DNA of 64,000 nucleotides from Symbiodinium natans (GCA_905221605.1 CAJNDS010001957.1:630438-694437); one strand, 5' to 3'. Counted from the first letter of the stretch, positions 42,876-54,154 are shown. Notes: generated by a model not told the origin, from the letters alone. Program-made: numbers and translations.

Positions 42876-43689
42876 ACGCCCAGGGGCGGGCAGCGCCCCC
42901 AGGAGTAGCAGGCAGAGGCATGGCAGCTCCCAAAGCAAAACCCCTCCCCCCCTCCCCCCGCGAGCCGCTGATGCTGCCGATGCTCACCTTCCGGATCCCC
43001 AAAAGGAGAAACGAAGCCTCGATGATGCGCACCCCTGGCCCCCGCCCGGCCGCGCATCATGAGCATCAGCGGCTCCGGCCTCCAGGCATGCGTGGCTTAT
43101 GGGGGCATATGCCGGCCTCAAAACGGACTGTCCGTAACAGCACGAAAACCACGGTATTTACAGCGTTTTCTGCGTTTTCCAAGCTCGCAGCCGCATCCAA
43201 AACCCAAGACCCAACCCGCTGATGCTCATGATGCGCGCTCTTGTGGGGGTCCTTTGGGGTGGCCGATGCCCCCAAAAAACATCAACAACGCGTCTTCGGC
43301 AGAAGTTAAAAAATAGAGTCGATGATGCTCTCCGGGGTCGTTTTTGGGACCCCCAGCGATGAACCCAAAAAATGCGCCCAGGAGCCAAATTTCGTTGGGG
43401 AATAGCGCGTTTTTGGCGATAAAAACTGTACCTGAAACATGAAGCCCTTCGGAAGGCATTTGGAGCCGGATGTCGGCGAGCCAACCGGGTCGGCGGCACT
43501 GCGTGCTGAGCCACCTAACCCCTCGAGGCGTATGGTGTGGAGGCCACCAGCTACGCTCGAAGCCAGTACATGTAATTATGGTGGTGAGGGCGGAAGGGCA
43601 GGGGGAGCAGGGGAAGCATCGGGTGTTTGGGCATGCACTAAACCCTTTCAAAATCTCTAAATCTCTGTCAGCTTCGGCCCTCGGTCCTG
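42876..43689 (+). mobile_element. Dispersed repeat inserted in third array spacer
   Basis: The spacer sequence ends at CCTATATAAT (42,875) and resumes at TGCTTTTGCGATGACAACAT (about 43,691), as in the other two spacers. Between them are ~815 bp that begin with a GGGGCGGGCAGCGC block like the start of the intronic repeat. This stretch contains CTGATGCTCATGATGCG motifs in both orientations (43,055 inverted, 43,216 direct). No open frame for a transposition enzyme is present, so it would be non-autonomous. The class is unknown. Confidence 0.6.
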
Positions 43690-43748
43690 ATGCTTTTGCG
43701 ATGACAACATGCCACGCCCCAAAGTCACACATTGGTACACCATGATAT

Positions 43749-44290
43749 TTTAAGGGCCTGCGCCCATGGGCGGGCAGCGCACGCAGAAGCCCGGGGCGAG
43801 CAGTTTCTAAGCATGTTGAGGCCCCTAAACTCCCTTAAAATCTCTAAGCGTTAAGTTTCTAAGCATTTTCAGGCCCCTAAACTCCCTTCAAATCTCTAAG
43901 CGTTTGAGGCTCCGAGACTCCCTTAACGTTTCTAAGCACTTTATAAGGCCCCTAAACTCCCTTTTTCCTAGCCCCGGGCTTAGACACGTCGCTTATGCCC
44001 GCCCCTTTGGGGGGCATCATGCTCCTGATGCCCCCCCGCGGTCCCGCCCCGGGAGCCGCTGATGCTCCTGATGCGCGCCTGGGGGTCCCGGGCTGGACCC
44101 GCTGATGCTCATGATGCGCGCCCTCTGGGGGCCTCCGTGGCGACGCAAAAATCCACGAAAAAAAAACCGTTCACCGCAAGGCTATTCCCGGGACGACCCG
44201 GGCTAAAAGGTCCGCATTTGCTCGGTCCTTTGGGGACCTCGCGCTGCCCGATTTAATGGCTACCGCCAGTGCCGCCGACCCCCTCCAAGG
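43749..44290 (+). mobile_element. Second copy of the dispersed repeat
   Basis: It starts with ATTTTAAGGGCCTGCGCCCA and a GGGCGGGCAGCGC hairpin arm. It continues through TCTAAGC/CCTAAACTCCCTT units, a GCCCCGGGCTTAGACACGTC block and CTGATGCTCCTGATGCGCGC motifs, and ends in the GCTGCCCGATTTAATGGCT module. All modules occur in the same order at 13.9-14.4 kb and 16.3-16.4 kb. Confidence 0.7.
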
Positions 44291-46164
44291 GGGGCCAAGG
44301 CACTGTGGGCACCCTGCCCCGCCGCCCATGCTTGTCATGGGCCCCTTGCTCCTGGCCCCCCACACACCCCACCCTTTCCGCACCCCGCCCCCCCACTGGA
44401 CCCATGGCTCCTGGCCCCATTGGCTCATGGTCCACGGCCCATGGATGTGGCTTCTCAGCTTGGCCCGCTTGCCCTATCCCCACCACCCACGCACCCCGCC
44501 CCGTTCATCCGCCCTTCCCGCTCCGCATACTCCCCTCTTGCCCAAGCCCCCCACGCACCCCGCCATGCTTCTCATGGACATGGCTCCTGGTCCCATTCTT
44601 CATCCCTCGACCTGCATGGCTGCCAATGCTGGTCCTATATATGGCCCCTGCTCCACCCCCACCCCCAACCCCCCCTCGCTTCCTCGCTCCCTCACTCCCC
44701 CACTTTTCCATTCTCTCACTTCCCCGCCCTTTCTTACTTTCACTCCCCATTTCACCCCACTCCCACGCTCCACCCCCACCTGCGCCCTCCCCATCCCTCA
44801 CTCGTGTGTGGCTTCTCAGCTGACTTTAAAGGGCCCCAGTGCATGCCCCCCCCTCCGCCCGCTCCGCCCGCTCCGCCCTCCACCTACTCCCCTTCTGGCC
44901 CATGCTCCCCCTCTCCATCCCCTTGACCTACCCCTCATGGACCCAGCTCCCTACCCCTTACCCCTCACGCACCCTGCCCCGCCGCCCATGCCCCTCATGG
45001 ACCCATGGCCCCATTGGCTCAGGGCCCACGGCCCCTGCGTGTGGCTTCTCCGCCCCTCCGCCCTTCCCGCTCCGCATAATCCCCCCCATGCCCAAGCCCC
45101 CCACGCACCCCGCCGTGCTTGTCATGGGCCCGTGGCTCCTCCATTCTTCATCCCTCGACCTGCATGGCTGCCATGCTGGTCCTGTTTCTGGCCCCTGCTC
45201 CACCCCCACCCCCAACCCCCACCCCCACCCCGCACTGCCCCGCCGCCCATGCTTGTCATGGACCCATGGCTCCTGGCCCCATGGCTCCCCCCACCCGGCC
45301 CGCTCCGCCCTCCGCCCTTCCAGCTCCGCCTACTCCCCCCTTGGCCCATGCTCCCACTCTCCATCACCACGCCATGCTTCATGGACCCATGACTCCTGGT
45401 CCCATTCTTCATCCCTCGACCTGCATGGCTGCCGTGCTCCCCCCCTTGCCCGCACCCCGCCATGCTTCTCATGGACCCATGGGTCCTGGTCGCATTTTTC
45501 ATCCCTCGACCTGTATGGCTGCCAAAGCTGGTCCTATATGTGGCCCCTGCTCCACCCTCACCCCCAACCCCCACCCCCACCCCGCATGCACCCTGCCACC
45601 CCCAACCCCCAACCCCCCACCCCCACCGCCTCGCACCCACACTTCCAACCCCCACCCTCACCCCCCACACACCCCGCCCCCCACTGGACCCATGGCTCCT
45701 GGCCCCATTGGCTCATGGTCCACGGCCCATGGATGTGGCTTCTCAGCTGACTTTAAAGGGCCCCAGTGCATGCCCGGGCCCTCCGCGCTCCGCCCGCTCC
45801 GCCCTCCGCCCTTCCGACTCCGCCTACTCCCCTCTGGCCCATGCTCCCACTCTCCATCCCCTTGACCTACCCCTCATGGAACCAGCCGCCCATGCCCCTT
45901 ATGGACCTATGGCTCCTGGCCTCATTGGCTCCCTCCACGACCCAAACAGGTAGCTTCTCCGCCCCTACCCCCACCCACGCACCCGCCCCCCGCCCATCCG
46001 CCCTTCCCGCTCCGCATCCCAAGCCCCCCACGCACCCCGCCATGCTTCTCATGGACCCTTGGCTCCTGGTCCCCTTCTTCATCCCTGCTGCATAGCTGCC
46101 AACGCTGGTCCTATATATGGCCCCTGCTCCACCACCACCCCCAACCCCCACCCCCACCGCATTT

Positions 46165-46275
46165 AGCCCCAACTCCCTGCGCATCAGGGCTCCATGTTTC
46201 GCCCCCCTGAACTCTACAACCTGACCAAGCCCTGCGCATATATATCTATATATATATATATATATACATAATCCG
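46165..46275. other. TA-rich centre of the inverted repeat
   Basis: This ~110 bp non-repeated spacer contains an alternating TA/TATATC run (about 46,237-46,266) flanked by ATAATCCGCGG on the right. It is the symmetry centre, because the flanking units (TGCCAACGCTGGTCC on the left, GGACCAGCATTGGCA on the right) are inverted about it. Confidence 0.8.
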
Positions 46276-48071
46276 CGGGTGGGGGTTGGGGGTGGGGGTA
46301 GCAGGGGCCAGAAAAAGGACCAGCATTGGCAGCCACACAGCTCAAGGGATGAAGAATGGGACCAGCGGGTGCGTGGGTGGTGGGGGTAGGGGCGGAGAAG
46401 CCACTTGCTTGGGTGGACCATAACCAATGGGGAGTCATGGGGCCAGGAGCCATGAGGGGCATGGGCGGCGGGGCAGGGTGCGTGAGGGGTAAGGGGTAGG
46501 GAGCTGGGTGCATGAGGGGTAGGTCAAGGGGATGGAGAGTGGGAGCATGGGCCAGAGGGGAGTAGGCGGAGCTGGAAGGGCGGAGGGGAGCGGGCGGAGC
46601 GGGCGGAGGGCCTGGAGCATGTACTGCGGGCGGAGGGCCCGGGCATGCACTGGGGCCCTTAAAGTCAGCTGAGAAGCCACATCCATAGGCCGTGGACCAT
46701 GAGCCAATGGGGCCAGGAGCCATGGGTCCAGTGGGGGGCGGGGTGTGTGGCGGTGGGGGTGGGGGTTGGAAGTGTGGGTGCGTGGGGGTGGGGGGTTGGA
46801 AGTTGGGGGTGGCAGGGTGCGTGCGGGGTGGGGGTGGGGGTTGGGGGTGGGGGGTGGAGCAGGGGCCATTTTTCGGACCAGCGTCCATGGAGGTGCGTGG
46901 GGGCGGGGGGCGCGGGGTGCGTGGGTGGTGGGGGTAGAGCAAGCGGGGGATGGAGAGTGGGAGCATGGGCCAAGGGGGGAGTAGGCGGAGCTGGAAGGGT
47001 GGAGGGCGGAGCGGGCAGCGGGCGGAGGGGGCGGGCATGGGCCCTTTAAAGTCAGCTGAGAAGCCACATCCATGGGCCGTGGACCATGAGCCAATGGGGC
47101 CAGGAGCCATGGGTCCAGTGAAGGGCGGTGGGGGTGGGGGCGGTGGGGGTGGGGGCGGTGGGGGTGGGGGTGGGGGTTGGGGGTGGGCCATGACAAGCGT
47201 GGGTGGTGGGGCAGGGGTGGGGGGGGTTGGGGGTGAGGGGCCATTTTTCGGACCAGCATTGGCAGCCATGCAGGTCGAGGGATGAAGAATGGGACCAGGA
47301 GCCATGGGTCCATGAGAAGCATGGCGGGGTGCGTGGGGGGCTTGGGCAAGGGAGGGAGTATGCGGAGCGGGAAGGGTAGAGGTGGTGGGGGTAGGGGCGG
47401 AGAAGCCACCTGCTTGGGCCGTGGACCATAATGAATGGGGGGCCAGGAGCCATGGGTCCATGAGGGGCATGGGTGCGTGAGGGGTAAGGGGTAGGGAGCT
47501 GGGTCCATGAGGGGTAGGTCAAGGGGATGGAGAGTGGGAGCATGGGCCAGAGGGAAGTAGGCGGAGCTGGAAGGGCGGAGGGCGGAGCGGGCGGAGGGCT
47601 GCACTGGGGCCCTTTAAAGTCAGCTGAGAAGCCACATCCATGGGCCGTGGACCATGAGCCAATGCGGCCAGGAGCCATGGGTTCAGTGGGGGGCGGGGTG
47701 CGTGGGGGGTGGGGGTGGGGGTTGGAAGTGTGGGTGGGTGGGGGTGGGGGTTGGGGGTTGGGGGTGGCAGGGGGGTGGGGGTTGGGGGTTGGGGTGGAGC
47801 AGGGCCATATATAGGACCAGCGTTGGCAGCCATGCAGGTCGAGGTGAAGAATGGAACCAGGAGTGAATGAGGAGCCATGGGTCCAGTGGGGGGGCGGGGT
47901 GCGTGGGGGGTGGGGGTGGGGGTTGGAAGTGTGGAAAGGGTGGGGTGTGTGGGGGTGGGGGTTGGGGGTGGGGGTGGAGCCATGACGCCAGGAGCAAGGG
48001 GCCCATGACAAGCACGGGCGGCGGGGCAGGGTGCTTGCGGGTGGGGGTGGAGCAGCTCAAGGGATGAAGCA

Positions 48072-48159
48072 CTTGAAGGTTCATGGTACTTATTAACCAA
48101 TTATAAATGGGCTTATAACCCTACTTACAATTGGGATAACCCCTCCATGAACCTTCAAG
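48072..48159. mobile_element. 88 bp palindromic MITE-like insertion
   Basis: Perfect 15-base terminal inverted repeats (CTTGAAGGTTCATGG and its complement) bound an AT-rich interior that differs sharply from the G-rich surroundings. The dinucleotide CA flanks both ends. It breaks the minisatellite between an AGGGATGAAG unit and a CATGGGCGGCGG unit. The mobile origin is inferred from structure only. Confidence 0.55.
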
Positions 48160-48372
48160 CATGGGCGGCGGGGCAGGGTGCGTGAGGGGTAAGGGGCAGG
48201 GAGCTGGGTCCATGAGGGGTAGGTCAAGGGGATGGAGAGTGGGTGCATGGGCCAAAGGAGAGTGAGTAGGCGGAGCTGGAAGGGCGGAGGGCGGAGCGGG
48301 CGGAGCGGGCGGAGGGCCCGGGCATGCACTGGGGCCTTTAAAGTCAGCTGAGAAGCCACATCCATGGGCCGT

Positions 48373-48472
48373 NNNNNNNNNNNNNNNNNNNNNNNNNNNN
48401 NNNNNNNNNNNNNNNNNNNNNNNNNNNNNNNNNNNNNNNNNNNNNNNNNNNNNNNNNNNNNNNNNNNNNNNN
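48373..48472. other. Assembly gap of 100 N
   Basis: Exactly 100 N, a conventional size for a gap of unknown length. Sequence on the two sides is unlike, so contiguity of the last 15.5 kb with the rest depends on scaffolding. Confidence 0.99.
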
Positions 48473-48524
48473 CCTAAACCCTAAAAAACCCTAAACCCTA
48501 AATAAACCCTAAAAACCCTAAACC
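48473..48524 (+). repeat. Telomere-like CCCTAAA repeats beside the gap
   Basis: Seven units of CCCTAAA with one- or two-base variants (CCCTAAAAAA, CCCTAAATAAA) start at the first base after the gap. This is the C-strand of the TTTAGGG telomere type. Confidence 0.85.
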
Positions 48525-48525
48525 G

Positions 48526-48580
<55 letters not shown>

Positions 48581-49510
48581 CCACGACGCAGCACGCCACA
48601 CAACAACACGCAGCAACACCACACAACAACCAACACGCAGCAACACCACACAACAAAACGCACCAGCAACACGACGCAACAAAGCGCAACAACACCACGC
48701 AACACGACGCAACAACGCGACGCAACAACGCGATGCAGCGACACGATGATGCAACAACACGCAACAACACGACGCAACAACACGCGGCAACACCACACAG
48801 CCTGACGCAACAACCCGCAGCAACACCACACAACAACACACAGCAACGACGCAACAACACGCAGCAACAACCCGCAACAACACCACACAGCACACACAAC
48901 AACACGCAGCACAACAACACGACGCAACACAGCAACACGACGTAACAGACAACAACACTACAACAGCCAACAACAACCAACCAACACGCAGCAACACCGC
49001 ACAACAACCAACACGCAGCAACACCACACAACTCAACAAAACGCAGCAACAACACGCAACAACACCACGCAACACGACGCAACAACGCGACGCAACAACA
49101 CCATGCAACACGCAACAACACGAGGCAACAACACGCAGCAGCACGACGCAACAACACGCGGCAACACCACACAACAACACACAGCAACACAACACGCAAC
49201 AACACCACACAGCACACACAACAAAACGCAGCACAACAACACGACGCAACGCAGCAGCGCAACGTAACAAACGTAAGAACACGACGCGACACGAAACAAC
49301 ACGACGCAACCAACGCCACACAATAACACGACGCAACAAGAACACCCAGCAACACGACGCACCAACACGCAACAACACCCCACAACAACAAGCAGCATCA
49401 CGACGCAACACTATGCAACAACACGCAGCAACACCACACAACAACGCCACGACGCAACACCACACACAACACGACGCAACACCACACAGAAACGCGACCA
49501 ACAGCAACAA
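48525..49510 (+). repeat. CAA / CAACACGACG minisatellite, ~1 kb
   Basis: A pure (CAA)n run (about 48,528-48,580) passes into irregular CAACA, CGCAGCAACAC and CACGACGCAACAA units. The minus strand gives frames of more than 300 codons made almost solely of V, L, C and R; these are artefacts of the repeat. Confidence 0.95.
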
Positions 49511-50113
49511 CAACCACCTTATTATACCTCCGGGCCCAGTGGTGATTATCAAGGCAATTCTTGTAGGCCAGATACTTGCGAAGGGCGAACCAAGCTCACT
49601 CACCGTGAAGTCTCGCACAACCTCGCTGGTTCTGGGTCGTGTGTCCGGCCCGTTCGGGCGCTCTCGATCCTGGACGGGCCGTGGAAGTCATCCCAGAGGG
49701 CTCACCCAAGAAGGCTTGCCATGGGCTCCTTCCCCAAAGGGCGCTGCCAAGAAGGAGGTCCACACTAACCGTCCCCAGGTCGCTGGAAGGCACTCCAACA
49801 CGGTCAACCGCGAGGCCCGGCCCCACCCATCTTCCAGGAACCCGGTATTGCCGGAGCACACAGGGCCAGCTGAATAGCTGCCTTTCGTGCCAGGTTCCCA
49901 GATGACAGATGGTTAACGACAAGTAACTTGGCTCACCACCTTCCGGCAATCATCCAGAAAACCCTTTATAATAACCACGTTTGCCCACGCACTCTCACAC
50001 CTGACACCCACGCCGCGCTCTCGAACACCACGCTCTCACACCTCGCATACCGACGTCCACTGCCGCAGTAACAGTCTGTACCACCCCGATTGCATCTGTG
50101 CCCTGACCTTCAG
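49511..50113. other. No recognised gene
   Basis: Unique-looking sequence without a family match. Short frames occur on both strands. Confidence 0.3.
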
Positions 50114-50237
50114 GGCCGTGCGAGTGGTTGTGGGAAATGCACACAAATACATGGTCACCGGCGGCCAACGCATGCCAACTGTGGCATCTGAGTACATGAA
50201 TGACATACTCGCACGAACTCTGATGGTTTGCGGAGAC
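50114..50237 (+). CDS. Possible isolated exon
   Basis: Flanked by a TTCAG acceptor and a consensus GTGAGT donor, this 124 bp stretch encodes 41 residues in one open frame (VRVVVGNAHKYMVTGG, then ASEYMNDILARTLMVCGD). I recognise no domain. No partner exon could be identified, although a hydrophobic frame (LFCLQLLCSYYGLNS) lies at about 50,500-50,545 and a 68-codon frame starts at the ATG at 50,665. Confidence 0.25.
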
Positions 50238-50871
50238 GTGAGTCAGAACTGTTCCGAACCGTGGGAATGCTTTGAAGTTCTCTGCTCAACCTCAGTCGCC
50301 CAAAACTGACAGCGTGTGCTAGAAACATTGCGTGTGCAAGGTGCAAGCTGTTTCCTGGACACCGGAGTCACTGCTTAACCGGGCGGTCACCCCGACACCA
50401 GAAATGTGGAGCTGTCCAGCATATGTGGAGCTGTGACCGGAACGATTGCAGGGCTTTTAACTGCTCTCACGCAAGTGGCAAGTCTTGACTTTGCAGTTGC
50501 TTTGTTTTGTTTGCAGCTGCTTTGCAGCTACTACGGGCTCAACAGCACATCTGTGGCAAGCCTCACCCTGAAGCTGCAAGAAGACCGTATGCCTTGCTGC
50601 CATACTCTGTTTTTTCGAAAACAATTACTTACCTACATAGTTTCCCAGAAGCAAGTGAATAGCGATGATTTATGTGATGTGCTATCATGATTTGGGCAAA
50701 GGGCGTGTCTTAGTTTTCCTGGCCGGTAAACAACGACATCGTTGGGAGGTGGGCTCACAGGCCATCGCCCCAATCATCATGATACCTGACAGGCGACGGA
50801 TGTGGTTTGGTCTGCGGGGCATGCGCAGGCTGCTGACTGATGCAGAGGGTGCAGTATCTGTAAGTCCGTGA

Positions 50872-53715
50872 GAAATACATCGGCATCCACGACACAACAA
50901 AAACAACTTGGAACCTGCTAAAGATGCTAGCAGTTGCTAACAGTCAGCCTTAGCTCCTTTGCGAAGCGGCTGTCAGCAAGGGCATAGAATTCTCTCCTCG
51001 GTTGATTTGCGCCAACTGCAAGTACATTCCGCCCGAAGTTCGTCCGGCCTTTTGTCCACTTCACCGGCAGGTCCGAGCTCAGCCAGTTCAACCTGTCAGG
51101 ACCATAAAAAGAGCACCGATGCGACAGAGCCTGCCGCAAGCACAAGCCTGGACGTAGGCCGCTATTGCTGCCATGTTTGCAGCTAGCCACCACAAAGACT
51201 GTGCCCCAGGCAGACTAGAGCCACCTGAGCCATGCCAAGGGCGCACGTAACCTCGTTAGAAGAGTCTGCAACTCACCAGGTTGGCTAAGTAACGTATCCC
51301 ACCGTAGCACCATTGACCCCTGGCTGCTCTGATCTGAACAACAAGAAGTGCAGTACCACGATCCTGAAGCTCGGACACTCTTCTGCCTGACCAGGTCGGA
51401 ACCTCAGCGACAAGGGCTGCAGGTCTGGGCCTGGGCTCATGGGCTAGGCCAGGCTGCTAGCTGTTGTTGTAGATCCTGGAGCACTGCATAGACCTCCTCG
51501 GGCGACCTGTACAGGCTATCTCATGCCCTCGTGAAGCACGCAGCCGGACATGTGGCCGGTACGAGATGTGCTAAGCATGTGCAACTGCAGATCTCGCGAA
51601 CTAGACGCCTGATCGTAGGGTCCTTCCATCAAAGTAATTTGGTGGCCTAGCCTAGCTTAATCAGTCACAGCATGCGAGAGTTTGGATTGATGCTTGTGCG
51701 CCGCATCTGGTCAAACGTGGCGCACACAGCTGGGCAACTACTCTTCTAACAGTCCTCTGTCATCAGACCTGGCAGGGCGCAGATGCACGATCGAAGTACG
51801 AAAGCCAACGCGATCAAGCATGTGCCTGCAGCAACTTGACTGCGAGTTTCCTGTCGCCAGGCTGACTGACTACTTGCCTGCACTCTGAATGTCAACAATC
51901 TCAAGCGGCCCCGATTCCCAGCAGCGCATCTGATGTCAATGCCAATTAATCAGCGCGAGAAGCACTGTGAAGTCTGGACGCAAACGTTGATCTACCATGG
52001 CGACAATATGGTTACCTGGGCTTTCTACAGTTCTATTTGGATGTGCTGAAGATTTCAGTTTGTGCTTCGTGTCTGCTGCGCATTGCTGCGCACTCATCAT
52101 GTCACGTGACGGGTGGCAAGAAGACTGGCACCTCCACCAAGCTTGTCCAGGCTTCGATGTGCTGAATCTCGTTCAATGCGCTGCTGGCCATCCTACCAAA
52201 GGCAAAACACTGCTGGAGACCAGTTAGCGCTGAGTTAGGGGGAGCATGCGCAGATGCGCGAAGTGCAGAATGCTTGAGTCGCTAACTTTGCAATGATGTC
52301 TTGGATCCGTCGAAGTCGGCACTGCACCTGGACTTCTATCATGGCATTCGGCTTCAGGAAAGATGTCTTGTTTTTTTTTGGGCGACCCTGTAGCTTGAGG
52401 AAAGTTGTGGAAAGCAATGCCACAACCACCGCGCCGAGGGCTTGGCTGCACTCATTTGTCGTGCAGAAGTCGTGATGCTTGCAGCCTGAGTGCATCTGAC
52501 AAACAGGCGTACCTTCGCCAAAACGTGGTCAGTTTTACAGGGCAGCACGTGGAACTATAGCTTTGCCATTGTCAATACAATCATTGGGGTTGCCAATGGG
52601 TGCTGTAGCTCTGGGCCATGTAAGAAGGCCAACGAGAAAACCGAGAATTGAGTCTAACTACGCAACGAACTTTTTGAGCTTTGACCGAACTTGTCTTGCT
52701 GCTGTCCAAGATCCAAGCGGAATTTCGTATGGAAGCACTCAAAGCTAACAAACTCGGAATGCACGACATTGCCGAGGCAGGCAAGGAAATGAAAGTATGA
52801 CAGAGCCCAAGAATTAGGAACGGAATGCCAGCTGCCCTTCAGCATCTCCACTACATGGCACAATTTGGGGGTTCTTGAGTTGTGAGATTTGAAGAAACTA
52901 ATGAGGAGGTGGTTAATTGCTACAGTGCTTGTGCGCGTCCGACGCCGGCAGTGCCGGCTGGCGTCACATGAACGCACAGTTTAGCGACTCGACTTCGGCA
53001 CGTGCTGCTGTTCAGAAGCTGAAGAAGTCCAAATTTTCAGAGAAAGCTGAAAGTTGAGGAAAAGGTGGCAGTATATCTTCAGCGCTCACTTTCACGCCAC
53101 ATCATCCTACGTCCATTCCAGTCATGTCGTTAGACTCAGAATCGGGCCGCGCGCAGTACAGAAAGTTTCTGGCGAAGATCGCTAACCTCCTGCAGCGCAA
53201 CGTGCGATTCCCGAGCTTCCGCGCAGCAACCAACATGCAAGGCCCGCCTGCATCCGCTCCCCGCGCTGCCGCTGCAACTCTGCTACCTGGACGGGTTCGA
53301 AGTTTCGGGCGACAGTGGGCTTCCTACACAATTTCGATTATTGAGTTACTTTTTCCTCAAAGTTCCCATGGTGGACAGATTGTCTCTGGTAGACACACCC
53401 TTAGGCTCAGGCCGACCGGAGCATAGAGTCAATTCGAGCTTGGGATCGCCGGGTTTCCTGCACGTGCAGTTAGCAGGTTGCACACACTGGGCCCCAATAC
53501 TGACAAACGAACCGTTTTTAAGAACTAGTGGTTTTTGATGTCACGAACAGAAGGGGGGCATGCGTGTGGAAGCAAGACAAACTTGCTTTTGGCACGTGCG
53601 CGTTTAAGTGTTTTAGCTTGACATTGACAGTACACTTGCACTGCTCTCAGAAGACCTTCCCACAGCTCGCACATGTCCACAGTTCGGTAGTGTGGATCCC
53701 CCCCTCGCAAACTCG
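50872..53715. other. 2.8 kb without recognised gene
   Basis: Only short frames with no motif. I see no tandem repeats, RNA genes or transposon frames. Confidence 0.35.
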
Positions 53716-53975
53716 TCCCTTTAAAAACCATGTGGATTCCTTGTAAGTTCATGTAAGCTCATCCTCTAAAAACCCACATGGATCCTTTTTGAATTCATAT
53801 AATCATATACATTAATAATGTTTACCATCATATGGATCCCGTTTTAATTCAGATAAACGCATTACTTTGAAATCATATGGATCCCTTCCATATTCAAATA
53901 AACTCATCCCGTTTAACATCATATGGATCCTTCTTTAAATTCTATAAACTCCTCCCTTCAATCATATAAAGCCAG
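53716..53975 (+). repeat. ~55-60 bp AT-rich tandem repeat
   Basis: Five to six diverged copies of a unit built from CATATGGATCC, a TTTAAATTCATATAAACTC-like segment and CATCCC...AAA lie between 53,716 and 53,975. CATATGGATCC or CATGTGGATTCC recurs at about 53,729, 53,778, 53,831, 53,873 and 53,921. Confidence 0.85.
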
Positions 53976-54005
53976 ACCCCCCGCCACCCCCAAAATTGGC
54001 CCCCT

Positions 54006-54029
54006 CCCCCCCCCCCCCCCCCCCCCCCC
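54006..54029 (+). repeat. 24-base poly-C tract
   Basis: Uninterrupted C from 54,006 to 54,029. It is followed directly by GTGGGTGGCTTAAATAGGGT, a sequence that recurs in altered form (CCGTGGGTTTAGATAGGGTT) at about 60,257. Confidence 0.95.
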
Positions 54030-54154
54030 GTGGGTGGCTTAAATAGGGTTTATTTGGAAGCTGGCACTCGGGTTTTGTCATTGCCAAACCCATTCCAACG
54101 AGGGTCCGAGGCTGTCACGTGGGAGCTGGGAGTCTATGTCTTTTCGGGGTTCTT

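Larger units (their letters stand above)
44291..48372. repeat. ~4 kb G/C-rich minisatellite organised as a giant inverted repeat
   Basis: Left of about 46,165 the units read C-rich (for example CATGGCTCCTGGCCCCATTG, CTGACTTTAAAGGGCCCCAG, ATGTGGCTTCTCAGC). Right of about 46,275 the same units appear reverse-complemented (GCTGAGAAGCCACAT, CTTTAAAGTCAGC, CAATGGGGCCAGGAGCCATG). Several superunits of a few hundred bases are visible on each side. Proline-rich long frames across it are compositional artefacts. The right arm runs into the assembly gap. Confidence 0.9.

Noticed and set aside
44256-48100. Proline/histidine-rich frames of up to 418 codons on both strands
   Set aside because: They track minisatellite units, overlap in several frames at once and reverse strand at the symmetry centre; low complexity, not genes.
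48481-49618. Minus-strand Val/Leu/Cys/Arg frames of up to 366 codons
   Set aside because: Direct translation of the CAACA minisatellite; no non-repetitive part.
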